Below are positions 1 through 8,937 of a DNA stretch of 64,000 bases, piece after piece. The number at the start of each line of letters is the position of its first letter. The stretch's first letter is position 1. The stretch comes from CAWJJM01 sp963843275. Lineage in GTDB: Bacteria; Acidobacteriota; Thermoanaerobaculia; Multivoradales; JBCCEF01. The notes beneath the pieces were generated by a model. That model was given only the letters and a program-made list of their open reading frames with translations. It searched no databases and had not been told where the DNA came from. Position numbers and translations under genes: made by a program. The stretch spans positions 372,001 through 436,000 of the forward strand of contig CAWJJM010000004.1 in NCBI GenBank assembly GCA_963843275.1, given 5' to 3'.

Positions 1-2
1 GG

Positions 3-446
3 GCGCTGGTGCGCTCGGGGCGCCCCGCCGAGGCCGGCGAGGTGCTGGCCCGGGCGCGGCCGGGGGCGGCGGCGGAGGAGGAGCCGTGGCTCGCCGGCGT
101 CCTGGCGGCGGCCGACGGCGACCTGGGACGCGCCGAGGAGCTCCTCGCGACGGCGGGGGAGGCCTGCCGGCGCCAGGGCCGCGCCTGGGACGCGGCCCGC
201 GTCGGGCTCGACCTCGCCGCCGTCTACGCCCGACAGGGACGCGGCGCGGAGCTCGAGGCGCTGGCCCGCCGCCTGGCCCCGCTCCGCTTCTCGCCACATC
301 TCGACCGCCGGGCGCTCGCCGCCCTGACGGCCTTCCTCCACGCCGCCGAGCGCGGCCGTGCCGAGCCCGCCCTGGTCGCGCGGGCGGCGCGCCACCTCGA
401 GCGGGTCGGCCAGCCGCGGGAGCGGCGCGCCGGCAGCGCGGGCTGA
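3..446 (+). CDS. C-terminal part of a TPR-like helical repeat protein (5' truncated)
   Basis: The reading frame is open from the window edge to the TGA ending at 446, so this is the 3' part of a longer gene. The visible ~148 residues are rich in Ala, Leu, Glu and Arg, with helix-turn-helix spacing like tetratricopeptide repeats (for example the short motif GDLGRAEELLATAGEACRR). No catalytic motif is visible. The gene could be the tail of a TPR-containing regulator or a CHAT/kinase-type protein, but the upstream part is needed to decide. prmC follows 44 nt downstream and appears to have its own promoter. Confidence 0.55.
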   Translation, partial: ALVRSGRPAEAGEVLARARPGAAAEEEPWLAGVLAAADGDLGRAEELLATAGEACRRQGRAWDAARVGLDLAAVYARQGRGAELEALARRLAPLRFSPHLDRRALAALTAFLHAAERGRAEPALVARAARHLERVGQPRERRAGSAG

Positions 447-478
447 GCGCCGCCGGCGCCGCGCCCGCGGCCCGCCGG

Positions 479-484
479 TAGACT
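479..484 (+). promoter_or_regulatory. -10 hexamer of a leaderless promoter for prmC
   Basis: TAGACT lies exactly 6 nt before the GTG at 491, so transcription would begin at or next to the start codon. No Shine-Dalgarno sequence is present. The same geometry recurs at several other genes in the window. Confidence 0.55.
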
Positions 485-490
485 GCCCCC

Positions 491-1354
491 GTGCCCGCTG
501 CCGACCGCGTCGACGGTCTCCTCTCCCGCGCCCGCGCGCGCCTCGCCGCGGCGCCCTTCCGCCCCTCCACCCGCGAGGCGGCCCTCCTGCTCGGCCACGT
601 GCTCGGGCTCTCCGAGGCCCAGGTCCTCGCCCGTGGGGAGGCGTTGGTGCCGGCCCCGGCGCGGCAGCGCTTCGCCGCCCTGCTGGAGCGCCGCCTGGGT
701 GGCGAGCCGGTCGCCTACCTGACCGGCGAGCGGGAGTTCTACGGGCGGCCCTTCCGGGTCGACCGCCGGGTGCTGATCCCACGGCCGGAGACCGAGCACC
801 TGGTGGAGGCCGCGCTGGCCCTGCCGCTGCCGGCGGCGCCTCGCCTGCTCGACGTCGGCACCGGCTCCGGCTGCCTGGCGCTCACCCTGGCGCTGGAGCT
901 GCCGGCGGCGCGGGTGGTGGCCACCGACGTCTCCCCGGGAGCCCTGGCGGTGGCGGCCGGGAACCGGGCGCGGCACGGCCTGGAGCGGCGCGTCGACCTG
1001 GTGGCGGCGGACCTCGCCGCCGGGCTGCGGCTCGACCGCTTCGATCTGCTGGTGAGCAACCCACCCTACGTCGACCGCCGCGACGCACCGCGGTTGTCGC
1101 CCGAGGTGACCGGGTTCGAGCCCGGCGCCGCCCTGTTCGCGGCGGACGGGGGTCTCGCCACGCTGACGGCGCTGCTCGCCGCCGCGGGCGCCGGCCTACG
1201 CCCCGGCGTCCCGCTGCTGCTCGAGATCGGCCGCGGCCAGCTCGCCGCGGTCGAGCACGCCGCCTCGGCATCGCGGTTGCACTTCGCCGGGGTGCACGCC
1301 GACTACGCGGGCATCCCCCGCATCGTCCACCTCGAGACCCGGCCGCGGCCGTAA
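491..1354 (+). CDS. prmC: Peptide chain release factor N5-glutamine methyltransferase PrmC
   Basis: PrmC methylates the glutamine of the GGQ motif in release factors RF1 and RF2 using SAM, which is needed for efficient termination. The 287-residue length fits the family. An N-terminal helical domain (residues ~1-85) precedes the Rossmann methyltransferase domain. That domain shows the SAM-binding motif LLDVGTGSGCLAL and the signature NPPY (in VSNPPYVDRR), which binds the substrate glutamine. The GTG start at 491 is favoured because the TAGACT -10 box stands 6 nt upstream. murA begins 15 nt after the stop, so the two may be cotranscribed. Confidence 0.95.
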   Translation: MPAADRVDGLLSRARARLAAAPFRPSTREAALLLGHVLGLSEAQVLARGEALVPAPARQRFAALLERRLGGEPVAYLTGEREFYGRPFRVDRRVLIPRPETEHLVEAALALPLPAAPRLLDVGTGSGCLALTLALELPAARVVATDVSPGALAVAAGNRARHGLERRVDLVAADLAAGLRLDRFDLLVSNPPYVDRRDAPRLSPEVTGFEPGAALFAADGGLATLTALLAAAGAGLRPGVPLLLEIGRGQLAAVEHAASASRLHFAGVHADYAGIPRIVHLETRPRP

Positions 1355-1369
1355 CCGGAGACCCCCCAC

Positions 1370-2639
1370 TTGGACCGATTCGAGATCACCGGCCCCCAGC
1401 GCCTCCACGGCACCGTCCGCGCCAGCGGCGCCAAGAACGCCGCCCTCCCCGCCCTCGCCGCCACCCTGCTCACCGACGAGCCCGTCGTCCTCGACCGGGT
1501 GCCCGACGTCCGCGACATCCGCACCATGTGCCGTCTGCTCGAGCACCTCGGCTCCGGCTGGGAGCGCCACGACGGCGCCGTCCACGTACACCGCGCCCGC
1601 GAGGTGTCGAGCCCGCAGGACGCCCCCTACGAGGTGGTCAAGACGATGCGCGCCAGCATCCTGGTGCTGGGCCCGGTGCTGGCGCGGCGCGGCCACGCCA
1701 CCGTCTCGCTGCCCGGCGGCTGCGCCATCGGCAACCGGCCGGTCGACGAGCACCTGCGCGGGGTCGAGGCCCTGGGGGCGGAGGTGCGCCTGGAAGGGGG
1801 CTACGTCACCGCCAGCGGACGGCTGCGCGGCTCCCGCTACCGCTTCCACGTGCCGTCGGTGACCGGCACCGAGAACGTGATGATGGCCGCCACGCTGGCC
1901 GCCGGGACCACGGTGCTCGAGAACTGCGCCCGCGAGGCCGAGATCACCGCCCTCGCCGAGCTGCTCAACGCGATGGGCGCACGGATCTCCGGCATGGGCA
2001 CCGACACCCTCACCATCGAGGGGGTCGACGCACTCGGGGGAACCCGCCACGAGATCATCCCCGACCGCATCGAGGCGGGCACCTACCTGGTCGGCGGGGC
2101 GATGACCGGCGGCGACGTGACCGTGGAGGGCGCCCGGCCCGGAGGATCTCGGGGCGCTGGTGGCGAAGCTCGGCGAGGCCGGCGCGGAGGTCGAGGAGGT
2201 GCCGGGCGGGTTGCGCGTCACCAGCGCGGGCCCGCTCCACCCCACGCTGGTGGAGACGGCGCCGCACCCCGGCTTCCCCACCGATCTCCAGGCCCAGTTC
2301 ATGGCGCTGATGACCCAGGCCGACGGCGTCTCGACGCTGCGCGAGTTCGTCTTCGAGAACCGCTTCCAGCACGTCCCCGAGCTCAACCGGATGGGCGCCG
2401 ACATCCGCGTCCGCAACCGCACCGCCAAGGTGCGGGGACGCACCCGCCTCACCGGCGCCAACGTCATGGCCACGGACCTGCGCGCCTCGGCCGGCCTGGT
2501 GCTGGCCGGCCTGGCCGCCCAGGGGACCACCGTCGTCGACCGCATCTACCACCTCGACCGGGGCTACGAGGCAATGGAATCGAAGTTGCAGCGCCTCGGC
2601 GCGCGGGTCGACCGCGTCCGCACCGCGGACAGCACCTGA
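1370..2639 (+). CDS. murA: UDP-N-acetylglucosamine 1-carboxyvinyltransferase MurA, interrupted by a +1 frameshift
   Basis: MurA transfers enolpyruvate from PEP to UDP-GlcNAc, the first committed step of peptidoglycan synthesis in the cytoplasm. The TTG start gives DRFEITGPQRLHG, a typical MurA N-terminus. The catalytic cysteine is in SLPGGCAIG (about residue 118). The frame is broken near 2141: the sequence reads CGGCCCGGAGGATCTC, and removing one G restores ARPEDLGALVAKL and an open frame to the TGA at 2639. The repaired product is ~422 residues, matching the family length of ~420. MurA is essential and both halves are perfectly conserved, so a sequencing or assembly error is more likely than a true pseudogene. 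Confidence 0.9.
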
Positions 2640-2703
2640 TCCACCGCCGCCACGGGTGCCTTGCGACGGCGCGGCGCGCGTCCGACCGCCCGCCGTCGTG
2701 CCC

Positions 2704-5019
2704 ATGACCTCCGGCCCGCCCTCCGCCACCGCCCCGTTGTCCCGGCTCGCCGCGGCGGCCGGAATGGCCGTCCTGCTGGCCGTTTCGGCGCGCCCGGCCG
2801 CGGCCCAGGAGACGGCCGACGACCCCCGCATCCCCCTCGTCGACCTGCAGCGCGAGGGCCGCTTCGACGCCGCGCTCGAGGAGACCGAGCGCTGGCTGAC
2901 GGAGCGCGCCGAGACCGCCCACCGGCTCGGCTTCGACGTCCTCGCCGGCGATCTGCTCGACCGCGCCCACCGCGAGCGCGACGCCGCCACCGCCTTCGTC
3001 CACGCGATCGAGCACAGCCCCGACCTCGCCCTCTACGCCCGCTACCGCGCCGCCCGCGCCCAGGAGGAGCTCGGCCACCCGGAGGTGGCGGCGGGCCTGG
3101 TGGCGACGGTGGTCGCCGCGCGGCGGCCCGAGGCCGAGCTTCCCGAGGCGGTCTCCCTGCTGCGCCGGGCGGTGCTGGCCGGCGGCGACTGCCGCCTGCT
3201 CGGCGGGCTCGAGGCGCAGCGCTACGCCGACGCCGAGCGCCGCCGCCTGCTCCTCACCATCGCCGACTGCGCCCTGCGCCTGGGCGAGACCGGGCGGGCG
3301 ATGGACCTCTACGCCGAGCTGATGGACGAGACGGTCACCGACGAGACCGCCCGCGAGGCGGCGGAACGGGTGGCGGCGCTGGCCGGCGACCGCCCGCCGG
3401 ACGACACCGCCCGGCGCCTCGGCCAGGTCTACTACCAGCACCGCGACTTCGACCGCGCCATCCACTATCTGGGACCGCTGGTGGCCAGCTTCACCGGACC
3501 GCTCTCCGGCGACCGTTTCGAGCTCGCCTACCAGCTCGTCCGCAGCCGTTTCTGGCAGGAGCACTTCGCGCAGGCGGCCGCCGGCTTCGCCGCCCTGGCC
3601 GCCCGCGCCGGCGACCCCGAGCTCGTCGCCCGGGCCCTCTACCAGCAGGCCCGCTGCCACGAGCTGACGGGCGACTGGGCCGAGGCCGACAACACCTTCC
3701 GCCGCGTCTACCGCAGCGACCCCGACGGCCGCCTGGCGGACGCCGCCCTGATCGGGGCGTTGCGCCTGGAATGGCGGAGCGGGCGGCAGGAGGCCGCCGC
3801 GGCGCTGTTCGAGCTGCTGGCGGCACGCCGCCAGTGGACGGCGATCGCGGCCCGCGCCGGCCTCTTCCTCGCCGCCTCCGACCTGGTCTCCGGACGCGCC
3901 GACCGCGCCGGGCACTGGCTGGACGTCGCCGCCCGCGGGGGCCGCGACACCGACCTCGAGGTCGCCTACTGGCGGGGGCGGAAGGCCGAGCTCGAGGGGG
4001 ACCTCGTCGAGGCGGCGCGGCGCTACGTGCGGGTCGAACGCCTGGACTTCTACCACCCGCTGGCCCTCGACGCCCGCGACCGGATGGCCCGTGGACCGCT
4101 GGCGCCGGTGGCGCAGGAGCTGGCCGCCCGACAGGGGACCTCGGCCAGCGAGCGGTACGACGCCTGGCTGCTGCTCGCCTCGCAGCCCGAGCCGCGGTCG
4201 CACGCCGCCGCGGAGCTGGCGCGCCGGCTGGCCCGCGACCCCGGCAGCGAGCGCTTCCTCACCCTGTCGGCGGTCCCCACCGGGGACTGGCCGCTGTGGC
4301 GCGCCGACCTCGACGATCCGGCCGAGGAGCTGCTCGCCCTCGGCCTGTGGGCCCCCGGGGTCCCCGCCCTGCGCGAGCACTTCCCTTACGACCGCCCGGA
4401 CCTCGCCTTCACCGCCGGCTGGCTGCTGGCGCGCGGCGGACACCTGCCGCAGGGGATGGCGATCGCCGAGACGCTGGCGCGCCAGATCCCGGACGGGGTG
4501 CCGGAGCCCTTCTGGCCCTACGACCTGCGGCGGCTCCTCTACCCCTTCGCCTTCGCGCAGACGATCTTCGAGCAGTCGGCCCGCCACCACGTCGACCCGT
4601 ACCTGCTGGTGGCGATCATCCGCGAGGAGAGCCGCTTCGACGCGCGGGCGCTGTCGGCGGCCTCGGCGCGCGGCCTGACCCAGTTCGTGCAGCCGACGGC
4701 CGAGACGGTCGCCAGCGCGGTCGGCCTCGGCGACATCGGCCCCCACGACCTGTACCGCCCGACCGTGTCGATCTCCCTCGGCGCCGCCTACGTCGCGCGG
4801 CTCCTGCGCGAGCTCGGCGGCGACGAGCAGCCCGCGGTGGCGGCCTACAACGCCGGTCCCGCCGCGGCGCGGCTGTGGCGCAGCTACTGCTACAGCGACG
4901 AGCCGGCCGAGTACTTCAGCAAGATCAGCTACGGCGAGACCCGCGGCTACGTGCGCAAGGTGCTGGGGAGCTGGGCGCGCTACCGGGAGATCTACGGCGC
5001 GCCGGACGGCGAGCGCTGA
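2704..5019 (+). CDS. Soluble lytic murein transglycosylase (Slt70-like)
   Basis: This periplasmic enzyme cleaves the MurNAc-GlcNAc bond of peptidoglycan to form 1,6-anhydro ends. The ATG at 2704 is chosen because it gives a signal peptide (LAAAAGMAVLLAVSARPAAAQ). The 771-residue product has a long superhelical TPR-like region (residues ~35-590), then a C-terminal SLT domain. The domain shows the catalytic glutamate in IIREESRFD, followed by SARGLTQF and VAAYNAGP. It follows murA by 64 nt, so peptidoglycan synthesis and remodelling genes are neighbours. The 2640-2703 gap shows no obvious promoter. Confidence 0.92.
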   Translation: MTSGPPSATAPLSRLAAAAGMAVLLAVSARPAAAQETADDPRIPLVDLQREGRFDAALEETERWLTERAETAHRLGFDVLAGDLLDRAHRERDAATAFVHAIEHSPDLALYARYRAARAQEELGHPEVAAGLVATVVAARRPEAELPEAVSLLRRAVLAGGDCRLLGGLEAQRYADAERRRLLLTIADCALRLGETGRAMDLYAELMDETVTDETAREAAERVAALAGDRPPDDTARRLGQVYYQHRDFDRAIHYLGPLVASFTGPLSGDRFELAYQLVRSRFWQEHFAQAAAGFAALAARAGDPELVARALYQQARCHELTGDWAEADNTFRRVYRSDPDGRLADAALIGALRLEWRSGRQEAAAALFELLAARRQWTAIAARAGLFLAASDLVSGRADRAGHWLDVAARGGRDTDLEVAYWRGRKAELEGDLVEAARRYVRVERLDFYHPLALDARDRMARGPLAPVAQELAARQGTSASERYDAWLLLASQPEPRSHAAAELARRLARDPGSERFLTLSAVPTGDWPLWRADLDDPAEELLALGLWAPGVPALREHFPYDRPDLAFTAGWLLARGGHLPQGMAIAETLARQIPDGVPEPFWPYDLRRLLYPFAFAQTIFEQSARHHVDPYLLVAIIREESRFDARALSAASARGLTQFVQPTAETVASAVGLGDIGPHDLYRPTVSISLGAAYVARLLRELGGDEQPAVAAYNAGPAAARLWRSYCYSDEPAEYFSKISYGETRGYVRKVLGSWARYREIYGAPDGER

Positions 5020-5025
5020 GGGCGG

Positions 5026-5817
5026 TCAGGCGGGCGGGGCGGAGCCGGCCACCCGGTCCACGCGCGGCGGCAGCGGTTGCACGGGCTCGTCGAGGAACAC
5101 CTGGATGTCGGCCTCGCGGCGGAGACGCTCGGTCCAGTCCTCGATCTCCTGGTTGAGCCGCTTCTCCTTGAGCAGGGCGCGGATGTCCTCGCGCACGTCC
5201 TCGAGCGCCGGCACCGGCTGACCGGCCTTCCGCAGCCGCGGCGCCAGCTCCTCCTCGTAGTAGGTGCGGATGTCGTCGAGGCTGACGAACACCCGCGCCC
5301 CGAGGCGCTCCTCCACGTAGTTGAGGACCATGAGCTGCCGCGCCACGAGCTGGTGCAGCTCCTCCTCGTCGAGGTCGAGCTCGGCCAGGCGCCGGAGGAA
5401 GGCCTCGCGGGAAGGGAACTGCTCGGCGATGCGCGCCACCTGCGCCTCGATCAGGTCCACCGAGACCCTCTCGAAGGCGAAACGGTCGACGACCTGGAAG
5501 CGCAGGCGCTGGTCGATGAGCTGGTCGAGGACGCGGGCGCGCAGCGCCGCGGCGCTCTCCCCCGGCTCGGCGGTGACCAGGCCCAGCCCGATCACCTGCT
5601 CGATGTCGGAGAGCAGCACCGCCTCCTCGTCGACCACCGCCACCACGCGGTCGCGCAGGTGGTAGGCGCTCGCGGGAACCGACAGCGGCGGGGGCGGCGT
5701 GGCGGGCGTCTCGTGAGCGCTGCAGGCGCCTCCGGCCAGCGCCAGAAGGCCGAGGGCGAGGCCCCGCGCCCGACGGGCCGCCGGCTCGAGGCGCGGGTGG
5801 AGGGGCATCCGGCGCAT
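5026..5817 (-). CDS. SurA N-terminal domain lipoprotein (chaperone-like, no PPIase domain)
   Basis: The 263-residue protein starts with a short basic leader and a hydrophobic stretch ending in ALAGGACSAHE, which resembles a lipoprotein signal with Cys as first mature residue. The rest matches the SurA/PpiD N-terminal chaperone domain: DRVVAVVDEEAVLLSDIEQ, LDQLIDQRLRFQ and the helical tail. The parvulin isomerase domains of full SurA are absent, so this is probably a periplasmic chaperone for outer-membrane proteins rather than an isomerase. The start is the ATG at 5817 (ATG at 5808 is the alternative). It diverges from rsmI with only 19 nt between start codons and converges on the lytic transglycosylase. 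Confidence 0.8.
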   Translation of the reverse strand: MRRMPLHPRLEPAARRARGLALGLLALAGGACSAHETPATPPPPLSVPASAYHLRDRVVAVVDEEAVLLSDIEQVIGLGLVTAEPGESAAALRARVLDQLIDQRLRFQVVDRFAFERVSVDLIEAQVARIAEQFPSREAFLRRLAELDLDEEELHQLVARQLMVLNYVEERLGARVFVSLDDIRTYYEEELAPRLRKAGQPVPALEDVREDIRALLKEKRLNQEIEDWTERLRREADIQVFLDEPVQPLPPRVDRVAGSAPPA

Positions 5818-5818
5818 G

Positions 5819-5824
5819 CTAACA
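5819..5824 (+). promoter_or_regulatory. Possible -10 hexamer for rsmI
   Basis: TAACAT preceded by TGC lies 12 nt before the ATG of rsmI. The leader would be only a few nucleotides long and has no Shine-Dalgarno site. It sits inside the start region of the divergent lipoprotein gene. Confidence 0.35.
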
Positions 5825-5836
5825 TCGCGCCTCCCG

Positions 5837-6583
5837 ATGCCCGGCAAGCTCCTGGTGGTGGCCACTCCCATCGGCAACCTCGAGGATCTGTCGCCGCGGG
5901 CCCGGGAGGCCCTGGCCGCCGCCGACCTGGTGGCCTGCGAGGACACCCGCCACACCGGCCGGCTGCTGGCCCATCTCGGCCTCGACAAGCGCCTCGTCTC
6001 CCTGCACGAGCACAACGAGCGGCAGCGGCTGCCGAAGCTCCTCGACGAGCTGGAGGACGGGCGGAGGGTGGCGCTGGTGAGCGACGCCGGCACGCCGCTG
6101 GTCTCCGACCCCGGCTACCTGCTGGTCCGCGAGGCGGCGGCGCGCGGCGTGCCGGTCGAGCCGCTCCCGGGGCCCTCGGCCGTCCTCGCCGCCCTCGTCG
6201 TCTCCGCGCTGCCGCCGTACCCGTACACCTTCTGCGGCTTCCCGCCGCCCCGCGCCGGGCGCCGCCGCTCCTTCTACCGCCGCTTCGCCGAGCTCGACCA
6301 CACGCTGGTGTTCTTCGAGTCGCCGCACCGGCTCCTGGCCAGCCTCGACGACGCCGTCGCCGAGCTCGGCGACCGCCCCGCGGCCGTCGCCCGCGAGCTG
6401 ACCAAGCTGCACGAGGAGGTGCTGCGCGGAAGCTTGGCGGAGCTGCGGGCAGAGCTCGGCGAGCGGCCCGCCCTGCGCGGCGAGTGCGTGGTGGTCGTGG
6501 GCGGCGCCGGCGGGCGGCCGGCCCGGGATCAGGGCCGGCCGCGCTCGATCCAGCAGCCGCCGAGGACCCGCGTGCCCCGGTAG
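5837..6583 (+). CDS. rsmI: 16S rRNA (cytidine-1402 2'-O)-methyltransferase RsmI
   Basis: RsmI methylates the ribose of C1402 in the decoding centre of 16S rRNA with SAM. The protein starts with MPGKLLVVATPIGNLEDL, the family signature, and continues with ACEDTRHT, ALVSDAGTPLVSDPG and PGPSAVLAAL, all diagnostic of this tetrapyrrole-methylase-fold family. The ATG at 5837 is used because upstream residues are not conserved in the family. The 248-residue product is slightly short. Its last ~18 codons overlap the 3' end of the convergent mnmA by 55 nt. Confidence 0.93.
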   Translation: MPGKLLVVATPIGNLEDLSPRAREALAAADLVACEDTRHTGRLLAHLGLDKRLVSLHEHNERQRLPKLLDELEDGRRVALVSDAGTPLVSDPGYLLVREAAARGVPVEPLPGPSAVLAALVVSALPPYPYTFCGFPPPRAGRRRSFYRRFAELDHTLVFFESPHRLLASLDDAVAELGDRPAAVARELTKLHEEVLRGSLAELRAELGERPALRGECVVVVGGAGGRPARDQGRPRSIQQPPRTRVPR

Positions 6584-7674
6584 AAGACGGCGGCCTGCCC
6601 CGGCGCGATCCCGGACTGGGGGGTGGCGAACTCGACCGCGGCGCGGCCGCCCAGCCGCGGGCGGATCCGCGCCGCGGCGCCGGCGTGGCGCGAGCGCACC
6701 TTCACCGTCGCCTCCACCGCGCCGTCGCCGGCGAGGTCGAGCTCGGGGTTGATCCAGTGCAGGTCGCGGCCGTCGAGCGCGCGGCAGGCCAGCTCACCGG
6801 CGTCGCCGACCGTCACCCGGTTGGCGCCGGGCTCGATCGCCAGAACGTAGAGGCGCCGCCCGGCGCGGTCGCCGCCGGCCGCCACCCCGAGGCCGCGCCG
6901 CTGTCCCACGGTGTAGCGGTAGTACGGCGCCCCGCGGCCGAGCTCCCGCCCCTCCCGGTCGACGAGGTGCGCCGGGGCCGCCAGCGCCACCGTCGCGGCG
7001 GGCCCGTCCGCCCCGTCCGCGCGGCGGCGCCGCACCTCGCGCTCGACGAAGGCGCGCGGATCGTCGTCCTCGACGAAGCAGGTCTCCATCGACTCGCCCT
7101 TGTCCGCCACCGGCAGGCCGGCCTCGCGGGCCAGCTCGCGCACCCGGTCCTTGTCCATCTCCCCGAGCGGGAAGCGGGCGGCGGCGAGCTGCTCCTGGCC
7201 GAGCTCGAAGAGGAAGTAGCTCTGGTCCTTCCGCGGGTGGACGGCGGCGTGCAGCTCGCGCCCGGCCGGTCCGTCGACCAGGCGGGCGTAGTGGCCGGTG
7301 GCCAGGCGCTCGGCGCCGAATCGGCGCGCCCGCGCCAGCAGGAGGTCGAACTTCACCCAGGTGTTGCAGCGCACGCACGGGCTCGGGGTACGCCCGGCCA
7401 GGTACTCGTCGACGTAGGGGTCGACGACGCGGCGGCGGAAGTCGGCGTCGAGGCGCAGCGTGTAGTGCGGGATGCCGGCCTGCGCCGCCACCCGGCGGGC
7501 GTCGGAGAGGTCGAGCGCGCCGCAGCAGCGGCCGTGCACCGGCGGGCCGCTGCGCTCCCAGAGCAGCATCGAGAGACCGACGACCGGCCCCTCGCCGGAC
7601 CGGGCCAGCAGCCAGGCCGCCACCGAGGAGTCGAGGCCGCCGCTCATCGCCACCGCGGTGAGCGGCGCCGTCAC
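6529..7674 (-). CDS. mnmA: tRNA-specific 2-thiouridylase MnmA
   Basis: MnmA adds sulfur to U34 of tRNAs for Lys, Glu and Gln, using ATP and a persulfide relayed from a cysteine desulfurase. The N-terminal PP-loop motif SGGLDSS is clear. The two redox cysteines lie in PSPCVRCN and ESMETCFVEDD, and TGHYARL and YYRYTVGQRRGLG are also typical. The GTG at 7674 overlaps the TGA of the upstream cysteine desulfurase gene (GTGA), so the sulfur donor and the thiolase are translationally coupled. The 381-residue length is normal. Its 3' end overlaps rsmI by 55 nt on the other strand. Confidence 0.95.
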   Translation of the reverse strand: MTAPLTAVAMSGGLDSSVAAWLLARSGEGPVVGLSMLLWERSGPPVHGRCCGALDLSDARRVAAQAGIPHYTLRLDADFRRRVVDPYVDEYLAGRTPSPCVRCNTWVKFDLLLARARRFGAERLATGHYARLVDGPAGRELHAAVHPRKDQSYFLFELGQEQLAAARFPLGEMDKDRVRELAREAGLPVADKGESMETCFVEDDDPRAFVEREVRRRRADGADGPAATVALAAPAHLVDREGRELGRGAPYYRYTVGQRRGLGVAAGGDRAGRRLYVLAIEPGANRVTVGDAGELACRALDGRDLHWINPELDLAGDGAVEATVKVRSRHAGAAARIRPRLGGRAAVEFATPQSGIAPGQAAVFYRGTRVLGGCWIERGRP

Positions 7675-8827
7675 CGTGCCCCTCCCGCCGGCGCCAACCG
7701 CCGCAGCTCCGCCACCTCGCGCTCGAGGACGGCCAGGAAACGGTCGACCTCGTCGGCGGTGTTGGGGCGCCCGAAGCTGACCCGGATCGAGCCCAGCGCC
7801 TCGGCGGGCGGCAGGCCGAGGGCGGTCAGCGTCGGGCTCGGCTCGACCGCCCCCGAGGCGCACGCCGAGCCGGTGGAGACCGCGAAGCCCGCGAGGTCGA
7901 GGCGGATCAGCAGCGCCTCGCCCTCGACCCCGGGGAACGCGAGGTGGGAGGTGTTGGGCAGCCGCGGCGAGCCGGCGCAGTGGACGACGACGTCGGGGAT
8001 CCGCCGCACGCCGGCCTCGAAGCGGTCGCGCAGGGCGGCGAGGTGGCGGGTCCGCTCCGCGAGCTCCGCCGCCGCCAGCGCCGCGGCGGCGCCCAGCCCG
8101 ACGGCACCGGGGACGTTCTCGGTCGAGGCCCGGCGGCGACGCTCCTGGCTGCCCCCACCAGCAGCGGCGTCAGCTCGGCGCCGGGGCGCACCCAGAGGGC
8201 GGCGATCCCCAGCGGCCCGTGGAACTTGTGCCCGCCGAGGGTGACGAAGTCGGCGCCCAGGTCGGCGACCGACACCGGGACCTTGCCCACCGCCTGCACG
8301 GCGTCGCAGAGCAGCGCCACACCCCGCGCGCGGCAGGCCTCCGCCACCTCCGCCACCGGCTGCAGCGTGCCCACCTCGTTGTTGGCCCGCATCAGGCAGG
8401 CCAGGCGCGTGTCGGGGGCCAGTGCGCCGGCGAAGGCCGCCGCCGCGACCACCCCGTCCGCGGCGGGCGCCACCCGCGTCACCTCCATGCCGCCGGCGGC
8501 GACGAGCTCCGCGGCCGCCCGCACCGAGGGGTGCTCGAAGGCCGAGATCACCAGCCCGCCGCGATAGCCGGTGCGCTGCGCCGCGCCCAGGACCACGGCG
8601 TTGTTCGCCTCGGTGCCGGAGGCGGTGAACACCACCTCCGGAGGGCGTGCGCCGAGCAGGGCGGCCACCTGCTCGCGGGCGTTCTCCACCGCCTCGCGGG
8701 CCTCCCGGCCGAAGCGGTGCACCGACGACGGGTTGCCGTGCCGATCGCCCAGCCACGGCAACATCGCCTCGCGCACGCGGGGGTCGACAGGGGTGGTGGC
8801 GTTGTGGTCGAGGTAGACGGCCTGCAT
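7671..8827 (-). CDS. Cysteine desulfurase (IscS/NifS family), interrupted by a -1 frameshift
   Basis: This PLP enzyme converts cysteine to alanine and passes sulfur to tRNA thiolation and Fe-S assembly. The N-terminus QAVYLDHNATTPVD, the PLP lysine in LGGHKFHGPLG and the catalytic cysteine loop STGSACASGAVEPS are all present, but in two frames. The break is at the C5 run 8152-8156 (G5 on the coding strand). One extra G would turn LLVGAARS into LLVGGSQERRRRASTEN, the family sequence. The repaired length is ~386 residues. A homopolymer miscall is more likely than a real pseudogene. The last codon overlaps the mnmA start. Confidence 0.88.
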
Positions 8828-8837
8828 CGGACCCAGC

Positions 8838-8843
8838 AGTCTA
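8838..8843 (-). promoter_or_regulatory. -10 hexamer for the cysteine desulfurase-mnmA operon
   Basis: On the minus strand TAGACT lies 10 nt before the ATG at 8827. The transcript would have a leader of only about 3 nt. No Shine-Dalgarno site is visible. Confidence 0.45.
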
Positions 8844-8937
8844 CCGCGGCCGAGGAATCCGCCGCCCTCCGGCCGCGTTGTACCGCTCACCGCCCGGGGC
8901 CACTCCGCCGCCCCGGCGGTGCCGAACGAGGAGCCGC

